DNA of 10,424 nucleotides, from contig JAQIWT010001536.1 in NCBI GenBank assembly GCA_034696485.1, forward strand, positions 1 through 10,424. The letters are read 5' to 3'. The position numbers and the translations under genes were made by a program. Of the stretch, positions 1 through 6,139 are shown piece by piece. The number at the start of each line of letters is the position of its first letter. The first letter of the stretch is position 1. Origin of the DNA: Isohypsibius dastychi. Taxonomy: Eukaryota; Tardigrada; Eutardigrada; Parachela; Isohypsibiidae. Below the pieces are notes generated by a model. That model saw only the letters and a program-made list of their open reading frames with translations. It did not search any database and was not told where the DNA came from.

Positions 1-596
1 CAACACAATGCGAAAGTTTTGGATGGTCATTCGATAAAATCAGTTTTTAATGGGTTTTATAAAAAAACATGCAAATTCACGGCATAAAATGTAGCATAAA
101 TTTTGGCATTGTAACGGTTTCAGATTTGTTCATCTTTTTCTTATTTGTTAATTCATGCTGAGAAAAATGATTTCACAATTGAAACTAGTTTGGTATCACT
201 GTGTGATATGTTTATAATTGGAAGAAAGTAGTTAAAGTGATTTTAGACGTAATTCCAGACATGCAGAACCGGCCTCATACCCGGATTGGTAATGTTAACA
301 TAGAGCCTATGGGAAAGGGGCTATCTAGCCGATTGATCCTTTTTTCTGTCCATGCTGACCAATTAAGCAGGCTATCTGCTAGATAGGGGGTAGCTAGCTG
401 CCCGCATGAACACGTTAATTGCTTTTGGTCAGCTAGCTTGGGCAATTAGCTCCAGTTGTCATTTATGGCTTCATTAATTGCTTCAAGCCGATAGCCTATC
501 TGGTCGTGTGGCTTGCCTCTTAGTCCATCTGTACTGAAGGATATTTATGCCTCAGTACACCCGATTGAGCGGGTAGCAAGAGAAAGTTAACCATTT
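1..596. other. Non-coding flank with small inverted motifs
   Basis: No reading frame of useful length is seen on either strand. The first 300 bases are AT-rich. Bases 300-500 contain several CTATCT/AGATAG and GCTAGC-like words, including a short palindrome at 372-386 (CTATCT, loop GCT, AGATAG), and two TTAATTGCTT words near 416 and 474. A single hairpin monomer of the minisatellite found further on lies at 530-560. No promoter or RNA gene could be supported. Confidence 0.6.
530..560. repeat. Isolated 32-bp-family hairpin monomer
   Basis: TGTACTGA followed by a short AT-rich centre and then CTCAGTACA forms a self-complementary unit. It belongs to the same family as the arrays at 908-1035 and 1923-2083. 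It is followed by ACCCGATTGAGCGGGTA, and a close match to that tail (TACGATTGAGCGAGTA) follows the monomers at 3165-3229. The monomer and its tail therefore travelled together to at least two places. Confidence 0.7.
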
Positions 597-615
597 GACT
601 GATTCTAGACGCTGT

Positions 616-634
616 CGCGCCGCGTAGAGGCGCG
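616..634. repeat. GC-rich near-palindrome, copy 1
   Basis: CGCGCCGCGTAGAGGCGCG, with a CGCGCC/GGCGCG stem around GCGTAGA. Exact copies lie at 2711-2729 and 3371-3389, and an inverted copy with two substitutions lies at 1651-1669. Confidence 0.85.
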
Positions 635-699
635 CGCTGGCTCGTCGCTCCCTATTAACTGGTTCGACGTTGGTGTCACAACTGCGCCCCTATTTTTCA

Positions 700-765
700 A
701 TTGGTCGGTTTCAGTTTTCATAAAATTTCCGATTGGCCAGTTTTTTAACCTCGAAATTATATTGG
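700..765. promoter_or_regulatory. Triple ATTGG (inverted CCAAT) cluster, copy 1
   Basis: ATTGG starts at 700, 732 and 761. Spacings of 32 and 29 bp are reproduced exactly in unit 2 (1729, 1761, 1790) although the sequence between them has diverged. ATTGG is the reverse complement of CCAAT, the NF-Y core site. Binding is inference only, and no adjacent gene or transcript was found. Confidence 0.4.
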
Positions 766-907
766 TCCGAGTTGGCGAACCTAGACTCCTGTGAAAAAAT
801 TATCGGTTAACTCCCCTGCGTCTCAGCCAGTGACGTTAAGCTCTCAAAACTCTCAAAAACTGCACATAATTTCGGCAAGAGCCCACAGAGCCCCGCCCGA
901 GAACTCA

Positions 908-1035
908 TGTACTGAGGGACAAAAATCCCTCAGTACACATGTACTGAACGATTTTTATCCCTCAGTACACACGCACAGAGGGATTCCTTTCTCTCTGTAC
1001 AAATGTACTGACAGATATTTATCCCTCAGTACACA
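908..1035. repeat. Hairpin minisatellite, 4 x 32 bp
   Basis: TGTACTG-type words start at 908, 940, 972 (degenerate) and 1004, an exact 32-bp period. Each monomer reads TGTACTGAGGGA, a short AT-rich centre, then TCCCTCAGTACA, so every unit is itself an inverted repeat and could form a hairpin. The third monomer is the most diverged but keeps complementary changes in part. Confidence 0.85.
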
Positions 1036-1650
1036 AAAAAGCGAGCTTGGTTACATTCTGAGTGGCGGAACAGTAGGGTAGGGATTTCCGTCCTTCAATT
1101 CACATGTACGGAGGGATTCGGGAGACACGTGGTCCGTATCGAACTAACCAGAATCAAACAAAGCTATGCGAAGCTGAACCCAGAAAAGACCGAGCGCGGC
1201 GTTCAAAACACAGGAAAAAATGGTCGACCAAAATTGGCCACGCCATGGGCGGCGTAACCGAGCTCTGGGAAACTGAGTCAGATTCGGATGTTCAGAGCGA
1301 AGCCAGAGCCGAGGTAATACTAGCCAGCCGAAACCAAACCCAGCCTTGGCACACAAGGCACGCCAAGCCTAACCGCGACGGGCCAGGTCGAGCCCGGGTA
1401 AGCTAATCCCGGCTTGGCTGAACCAAGGTCTTGCCAGGCCCAGCCAGGGACGCACCGCCCAGCCCTCCCAGACCCTAGCCATACCGTAGCGCTGGCCAAC
1501 CTAAGCTGACCCTGACTGTGCTTGCCAAGCCGAGCCCTCCCCTTTCATGTCAAGCCCAGCTCTTCCGCACCGACCCGGACAAAAATTCAGGCAACCTTTA
1601 ATTGTGCACAAATACAATGTTGGGTTCAAGAAGAATGCGATGAGTAAGCG

Positions 1651-1669
1651 CGCGTCTCTACGTGGCGCG
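1651..1669. repeat. GC-rich near-palindrome, inverted diverged copy
   Basis: CGCGTCTCTACGTGGCGCG is the reverse complement of the motif at 616-634 with two C-to-T changes. The flanking order of the unit is unchanged, so only the near-palindromic core appears flipped. Confidence 0.75.
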
Positions 1670-1728
1670 GCTGGTCCCCTTTTATTACTCGGGCCTACGT
1701 TTCTGTGCCGACCGCACCCCTCGCTTTG

Positions 1729-1794
1729 ATTGGTCCATTTCAAATTTTATTCGGAATGTGATTGGCTGATTTTGTAACTTTCAATACTGATTGG
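1729..1794. promoter_or_regulatory. Triple ATTGG cluster, copy 2
   Basis: ATTGG at 1729, 1761 and 1790 repeats the 32- and 29-bp spacing of copy 1 at an offset of 1029. A CCAAT-box function is possible but unproven. Confidence 0.4.
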
Positions 1795-1922
1795 TCGGAG
1801 TTAGCGAACGCAGACCACCGTTCAGAAATATACGGTCAGGTGCCAGCGAAGTTGAGCTCCCAAACTGTCGAAAGCCACTTTTAATTTTGGCAGGGACCAA
1901 CAGAACCCCACCCGAAAACTCA

Positions 1923-2083
1923 TGCATTGAGGGAATAAATCCCTCGGTACACATGTACTGAATGACTTTCATCCCTCAGTGCAGATGTACTGAATCATTT
2001 TTATTCCTCAGTACACGTGTACAAAGGGATTAATATCCCTGAATGCAAATGTACTGAGGGAATATCAACCCTGAGTACACAGG
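1923..2083. repeat. Hairpin minisatellite, 5 monomers
   Basis: Monomer starts are at 1923, 1954, 1986, 2018 and 2050, a period of 31-32 bp. Each has the TGTACTGAGGGA...TCCCTCAGTACA inverted-repeat pattern with substitutions. One more monomer is present than in unit 1, so the array has changed length since the duplication. Confidence 0.85.
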
Positions 2084-2275
2084 AAGAAGCGGGCCTGGTT
2101 ACAGTTCACGTCGTTAACCAGCGCATAGCGAATTCCATCCCTCAACTCACATGCAGGTACGGGTTCGGGAGCAAACCTAACCATGAGAATCCAACCCCAG
2201 GTAGGGCCGAGCCCGGACTTTGAAACACAGGCAAATACTGCCTGGCTTATGCTGGCCATGCCGCTCCGATTTAAA

Positions 2276-2463
2276 CTGAGCTCTGAGAAACTAAGTCGAA
2301 CACAGACAGTCTCAACAAAGCCAGAGCCGAGGTAACACCGGCCCGTCGAATCTGAGCCAAGCGCCTGCCCCAACGCCCACGACACACCTAGCCATCTCAA
2401 GCCAAGCCAATCCCGGGCATGCAAATCGAAGGAAGACCTTGCTATGCTGAGCCACGCAAACGT
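2276..2463 (+). repeat. Left arm of 188-bp inverted repeat
   Basis: Base i pairs with base 5226-i of the right arm (2763-2950) along the whole 188 bp without an indel. I count four mismatches (about 98% identity). This arm is in its native place inside repeat unit 2, because unit 1 has a diverged homologue at about 1260-1450. Confidence 0.95.
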
Positions 2464-2691
2464 GATCACGCTGTGCCAGGCAAGGCACGCTCCACCCAGC
2501 CATTTCAGATCGAAGCCTCACCCCCCACGCCAGGCCGAACAAAGCTCAACCTGTCCGAACCAAGGCAAACCTTGCCATGCCAAGCCGGAACAAACCAAGC
2601 TTGGCCCTGCCATCCAAAACCATGCAAATCCCAGCTTGACCCCGCCGACTCTGTCGAATATCAGGAACCCAAACTGGTGCAGAAATTAAAT

Positions 2692-2742
2692 GACGGATTC
2701 CAGAGTCTGTCGCGCCGCGTAGAGGCGCGCGCTGGCTAGTCG
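2692..2742 (+). repeat. Start of a third repeat unit, truncated
   Basis: 51 bp match 597-647 at offset 2095 with about five mismatches, including the exact CGCGCCGCGTAGAGGCGCG core (2711-2729). The match ends at the hairpin centre (2743), where inverted sequence begins, so the third unit is cut off by the fold-back junction. Confidence 0.8.
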
Positions 2743-2760
2743 ATAGCGACTAGCCAGCGC
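2729..2760. repeat. Perfect 14-bp hairpin, 4-nt loop
   Basis: GCGCTGGCTAGTCG (2729-2742), loop ATAG, then CGACTAGCCAGCGC (2747-2760). It sits two bases before the right arm of the 188-bp inverted repeat and marks the point where the sequence turns back on itself. Confidence 0.95.
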
Positions 2761-2762
2761 CA

Positions 2763-2950
2763 ACGTTTGCGTGGCTCAGCATAGCAAGGTCTTCCTTCGA
2801 TTTGCATGCCCGGGATTGGCTCGGCTTGAGATGGCTAGGTGTGTCGTGGGCGTTGGTGCAGGCGCTTGGCTCAGATTCAACGGGCCGGTGTTACCTCGGC
2901 TCTGGCTTTGTTCAGACTGTCTGTGTTCGACTTAGTTTCTCAGAGCTCAG
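2763..2950 (-). repeat. Right arm of 188-bp inverted repeat
   Basis: Reverse-complement copy of 2276-2463, four mismatches, no gaps, 299-bp spacer. It was copied from unit 2 in inverted orientation. Short open frames across this arm (for example around 2802-3065) are mirror images of frames in the left arm and are not treated as genes. Confidence 0.95.
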
Positions 2951-3370
2951 AGTTATGGGTAATTGTATGTGCTCTGTTCGAGAGATGGAAAATTTCAAAA
3001 TACTTCTTGCTGAACCAGAAGATAACATGACTAAGAATATCGTTTATCCCGAAGTTTTGAAATAGAGATCTGCCAAAAATGACCCCCTGCTAAGTGTAGC
3101 TTATGTGTAAAAAGGCTTCAAGTGACGCGACGCTCTCGGTTGTTGGAATACCCGCACAGTCGTAAGTACTGAGAGATATACGTCCTTCAGTGCATTTGCA
3201 CAAAGGGACGGAAAAACCTTCAGTACATACGATTGAGCGAGTACTGTTATGAATCTCTAGGATTTCTGCTTTTTTGGTTGATTGTTGATTGTTTTCATAC
3301 CGACTGTGCCAATACCGAAGGGCCCCGGGGAACTCATAATGATGTGAAAACGACAGGATCGAAGGGTCCC
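2951..3370. other. Non-coding stretch with two hairpin monomers
   Basis: No convincing gene. Bases 3165-3229 carry two degenerate monomers of the 32-bp hairpin family, followed by TACGATTGAGCGAGTA, matching the tail after the monomer at 530-560. A frame on the minus strand (3090-3443) is largely derived from these repeats and is not called. Confidence 0.55.
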
Positions 3371-3389
3371 CGCGCCGCGTAGAGGCGCG
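3371..3389. repeat. GC-rich near-palindrome, copy 4
   Basis: Exact copy of CGCGCCGCGTAGAGGCGCG outside the tandem units, with unrelated flanks. The core is therefore a dispersed repeat in its own right. Confidence 0.85.
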
Positions 3390-3787
3390 AACTTTTGAAC
3401 GAACTTTTTCGACATACGACTGGAAAGTATCTTCGGGTTGCATTTGGTACCGTGACTAGCACAATTTTTCTGCCTTCAAAAACTGTATTGGACGAAAAGG
3501 GCTATCTCCGCGTTTTTCAAACTGTTCCATGTGACAATTCGAAGGTGTGGATTTCGGAATAGATCCTGATACTAGACTTACGTACCTCCTGGATTGGACA
3601 GAGGTACACGTTTCACCTTGTTATCATCATTCTATACCAGGTAATTAACTTCGATTTGAATCGACTGACCAAGTTGACGTCAGACTATTTTTGGGACAAA
3701 TTGAATTTGTTCAGCTTCCTTCAATCTTGAGTTTCGAATTGCACTCTATTATTCAATATCCAGAAAATATAAATGTTCAATTTACAG
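3390..3787 (+). other. Possible upstream exon or 5' region of the zinc-ribbon gene
   Basis: An open frame runs from 3383 to a TAG at 3560-3562 (59 codons) and includes LDEKGYLRVFQ. I do not recognise it. GTAATT at 3642 could be a splice donor, and TTTACAG at 3781-3787 is a good nematode-type acceptor directly before the zinc-ribbon frame. Exon structure here is a guess: no start codon with clear context could be fixed. Confidence 0.25.
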
Positions 3788-4145
3788 AAAATCCATTTAC
3801 CACGCTCGCTGCAATGGACGACCATGAGGTTACCTATTTCGAACCCACTCTTTACGGAAAAATTCGTGCTTCAATGATGGGGCCGACGGAGAGACTTCAT
3901 TCTAATAACAGCTGTAGCATCTGCCATCAACTCGAACAAACAAATCCAAATGATCCTGCAACGATTTTCTGCATGAAATGTAACAAGGAAAACTTTGTTG
4001 CGTTTTTGGAGAAGTCCTCTGCGTTAGTCGAAGTAAGTGTTTTTCACGAACGATCGCCCAAGCATCCTGACTGTTTTTTGTGTTTGGTTTTCAGTTGTAT
4101 GTTGAAGATGACAACCAAATGGTGCGTGGTTTGGCATCTAAATAG
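3788..4145 (+). CDS. RPA-like OB-fold/zinc-ribbon protein fragment, two exons
   Basis: Exon A (3788-4032, after a TTTACAG acceptor) and exon B (4095-4145) flank a phase-0 intron. The product has four cysteines as CX2C-X15-CX2C (codons at 3913, 3922, 3970, 3979), preceded by TLAAMDDH and FEPTLYGKIRA and followed after splicing by LYVEDDNQMVRGLASK. This order (beta strand, zinc ribbon, strands with an acidic turn) resembles the C-terminal OB fold of RPA70 and its RPA-like relatives, which bind single-stranded DNA. Beyond the TAG at 4143-4145, the same frame reads AVDELLGH, which also fits the family's terminal helix. The stop may therefore be a nonsense change, making this a pseudogene, or an annotation artefact. 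Helitron-borne RPA-like genes are an alternative source. The 5' end is unresolved. No AATAAA was seen before the LTR. Confidence 0.5.
4033..4094 (+). other. 62-nt spliceosomal intron
   Basis: GTAAGT donor at 4033 and TTTTCAG acceptor ending at 4094. It is T-rich and short. Removing it keeps the frame open (phase 0) for 16 more codons. The size and the TTTTCAG acceptor are typical of Caenorhabditis-like nematodes. Confidence 0.65.
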
Positions 4146-4344
4146 GCCGTTGACGAGCTACTTGGTCATTAACCTCTTTTTCAAAACCGCAAATCCTCAT
4201 AATTCGGAAGAAAAGCTGTCAATTTAAAGTTTAAAATGAAGGGCTGACTTTGTTCATCAATTTTAAATGTCGTTGACTCTATTTTTGCTGATTTAGATGT
4301 TCAGTTATCAATCAGTGCGTAAATTTTAGGATTTTGAGCTCGCA

Positions 4345-4348
4345 AGGT
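4345..4348. repeat. Target site duplication, left (AGGT)
   Basis: AGGT directly before the left LTR matches AGGT at 9609-9612 directly after the right LTR. Four base pairs is within the range expected for Ty3/gypsy integrases. Confidence 0.75.
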
Positions 4349-4520
4349 TGTAAGGCTTACTCAATGCCTCTTATGTAATGTGTGCGTGCTCTTTTCTGGA
4401 ATAACCAGAGAGTAGGTTTATTGATTTGAATGCCTAGTATAAAACCCCGTGCAGTGCTGTAGCGTGTTCAGTCTGTAAAGTGAAGTCTTGTGTTCCAATC
4501 TCTCCTGTTCAGACCTCACA
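4349..4520 (+). repeat. 5' LTR (172 bp)
   Basis: Starts TG and ends CA. It aligns without gaps to 9437-9608; I count about 20 mismatches (about 88% identity). It contains a TATAAAA box at 4438 and a TCAGTC word about 28 bases downstream, as expected for U3/R. The length is short for the class. No clear AATAAA polyadenylation signal is present. Confidence 0.9.
4438..4444 (+). promoter_or_regulatory. LTR TATA box, 5' copy
   Basis: TATAAAA lies 89 bases into the LTR, and the same position in the 3' LTR (9526) keeps TATAAA. A start near the TCAGTC at about 4469 would be consistent with an initiator, by inference. Confidence 0.55.
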
Positions 4521-4522
4521 TT

Positions 4523-4540
4523 TGGTACCGTCGAACAGTG
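4523..4540 (+). other. Candidate primer-binding site
   Basis: TGGTACCGTCGAACAGTG starts two bases after the LTR's terminal CA. TGG is the complement of a tRNA CCA end, and the place is right for minus-strand priming. I could not name the tRNA; a match to a tRNA 3' end in the host genome would confirm it. Confidence 0.6.
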
Positions 4541-4859
4541 GTTCACAACAACGGAACTTGCCTCTGACTCCCAAAATCCAGATTCCGGAATCCTAAACGA
4601 ACCAAGGACATCAAATTCACCAAACACAACAAGGACAACAACAAGGACAAAACCAGAACTGACCACCAATTGGATCCCCCCAACCAAACAAGGTTAGCTC
4701 GAGATTTTACAGCTTTCGCTTTTTTTATTCCTGCTTGTTTTTGTACACATTTAAGTTGACCTAATTTATTTTTGTTCAAAGAAAATGAGATACACAGTCT
4801 GCAGCTGGTATTTCTCAACGAAAATTCGGAAAATTTCTTTGCATTTTATCGATCTGATT
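4541..4859 (+). other. Proximal leader of the element
   Basis: Non-coding or weakly coding. A short open frame runs from inside the LTR to 4697 and is threonine/asparagine-rich (TTRTTTRTKPELTTN), ending at CAAACAAG followed by GTTAGC, which could serve as a splice donor. No gag homology is seen here. It may be an upstream ORF or simply leader sequence. Confidence 0.35.
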
Positions 4860-5230
4860 TCATCAAGTCGCAGGCTCTCTCCCCTGTTCACCACAATTTA
4901 AATTTCAATTGACGTCACAAATCCCTGTACCCAGAACAAAATCTTGTAAGATATCGATCCATCCTAACGAAGTGTGCAGGTTCTCGCCGTTTCCCGTTAT
5001 AACTCGAAATTCACTTGCGTCACCAATTCCCAGCTCATAAAAATTCTTGTGATTCATTGATCAGCATGAAACAAGAGCGAAGATTCTCGGCATACTACGT
5101 TAAAAGCCGAATCTCATTGACATCACTATCTCCATGATATACAGAATAACATCTTGTGACACATCGATCTATACGGATCGAGTTCGCGGGTTCTCGCCCT
5201 TCTACATCGCGAACCCTTAATGACTCACGT
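4860..5230 (+). repeat. Diverged tandem repeat of about 105 bp in the leader
   Basis: Anchor TCAC of a GACGTCAC-like word occurs at 4915, 5020, 5124 and 5225 (periods 105, 104, 101). Within each unit follow a TCTTGT word, a TCGATC/TTGATC word and TTCTCG, then CGAA near the end. A partial earlier unit (ATCGATCTG...GCAGGCTCTC) lies at about 4848-4880. Such arrays can be promoter or insulator repeats, as in Drosophila gypsy, but no binding site was recognised. Confidence 0.6.
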
Positions 5231-5937
5231 AAGCAAACCATTGATTGTTTGATTACTGTATCACCCTAACTGCCCAAACAGTCCAACCTGACTCAGTCTA
5301 CGTACTCGGACCCATTCACCCATATCAATGAAAATTTTGTGTTGCTGTTATCTTTTGGAGTTCACTGTAACGCCCGTACAACCCCGATTTGTTTTCTATC
5401 AAGGCAAAAAGCTCATTTCATTTCAAAAAATACTTTTTCACCAGCACGGGTTTATGCAGAAAACGACATTCTTCTCAACTGTTTATGCGGGACCCATTTT
5501 CAGAGCCTCCAAAACCAAATATTCTGTGTCAACCAGCAGTACCATTTTTACTCAGTTCGGTTATGACTTATAGGTACTATCACCTACGAAAGAGGGCAGG
5601 TACTGTTAGTTTTTTTTTAGTTACACCCAAGTGTGAAAAGCAAGTACTCTCAGCTAAAACATACACCCTAGTGGAAACATAGAGGTACTATCAGCTTCAA
5701 CTTGACACTCACATAGCGTTTAACGTCTGATTCCACATTCTCATAAAGAATCCCCGAGCCCAAATAATCCGCACTATACCTCAAAGCCACCCAGCATTCT
5801 TATTGAGAAAATCTCCCATATCTTTCACCCGATCAATTTTATTTTCAGCTCCATTATTCAGCTAGCGTTTCGATATTCCCACAAAAATCAGTGGTTTGAA
5901 CCGTAGAACCGCAAATTTTGTCTTTCAAACCTCAATA
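5231..5937 (+). other. Leader segment without a gene; GGTACT mini-repeats
   Basis: Overlapping short frames at about 5328-5682 do not resemble known proteins and lie in three different frames. Between 5538 and 5690 the word (A)GTACT followed by NTNA recurs (5574, 5600, 5644, 5685), the last units about 41-44 bp apart and sharing ACACCC and GTGGAAA/GTGAAA words. Nothing else could be supported. Confidence 0.4.
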
Positions 5938-6051
5938 GTTTTGTTAACTTTTTGTATGTTTCGAGAACGATAAAACTAGTTCGCAACCAAACCTCGATGT
6001 GGTTGCGAACTAGTTTTATCGTTCTCGAAACATACAACAAGTTAACAAAAC
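5938..6051. repeat. 52-bp-arm hairpin (fold-back) in leader
   Basis: 5938-5989 is the reverse complement of 6000-6051 with a single mismatch and a 10-nt loop (AACCTCGATG). Near-perfect pairing contrasts with the decay of the surrounding element. It could be a small fold-back transposon, a microRNA-like precursor, or a structural element of the leader RNA. No flanking target duplication is obvious. Confidence 0.95.
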
Positions 6052-6139
6052 GATTTTGGTCAACGAAAATATATTCATCTGGCAACAAAACAAACAAGCT
6101 GATTTGTTAACCCTCTTAAACTCAATTATACACGCCTAA

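Larger units (their letters stand above)
597..1626 (+). repeat. Tandem repeat unit 1 (about 1.03 kb)
   Basis: First copy of a diverged direct repeat. In order it holds a GC-rich near-palindrome (616-634), three ATTGG words (700, 732, 761), a 32-bp-period hairpin array (908-1035), a stray half-monomer near 1101, and a C-rich tail (about 1150-1580) crowded with AAGCC and CCAGCC words. The block GAGCTCTG...GCCAGAGCCGAGGTAA at 1260-1317 matches unit 2 at about 2278-2335, offset 1018. The ATTGG words are offset by exactly 1029. The orientation label is arbitrary. No protein coding is supported; short open frames here are produced by the minisatellite and by composition. It may be satellite DNA or part of a non-autonomous element. 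Confidence 0.75.
1627..2691 (+). repeat. Tandem repeat unit 2 (about 1.06 kb)
   Basis: Second copy of the unit, with the same order of parts: GC-rich near-palindrome in inverted orientation (1651-1669), three ATTGG words (1729, 1761, 1790), hairpin array (1923-2083), and a C-rich tail (about 2150-2690). It is strongly diverged from unit 1, so the duplication is old. Its segment 2276-2463 was later copied in inverted orientation to 2763-2950. No gene is supported within it. Confidence 0.75.

Noticed and set aside
908-2083. CRISPR-like regular repeats
   Set aside because: There are no unique spacers: the 32-bp monomers are contiguous and self-palindromic, and the setting is eukaryotic.
1100-2640. 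Degenerate interstitial telomere (GCCTAA) repeat
   Set aside because: Only isolated GCCTAACC-like words occur; the bias is towards AAGCC/CCAGCC without a stable six-base period.
791-2739. Several open frames of 60-134 codons on both strands
   Set aside because: They arise from minisatellite and C-rich repeat sequence, have no domain features, and appear in parallel in diverged repeat copies without frame conservation.
2802-3065. 87-codon open frame on the plus strand
   Set aside because: Most of it is the mirror image of a minus-strand frame in the other arm of the inverted repeat (2065-2469), so it is a by-product of the duplication.
3441-3453. CATTTGGTACCGT identical to the LTR/primer-site junction at 4519-4531, as a possible relic of another LTR
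   Set aside because: Flanks do not match at all, and a chance 13-base match within 10 kb is not surprising.
4418-4818. Minus-strand frames rich in V and L over the LTR and leader
   Set aside because: They are antisense to the LTR and the T/N-rich leader, and their composition simply mirrors it.
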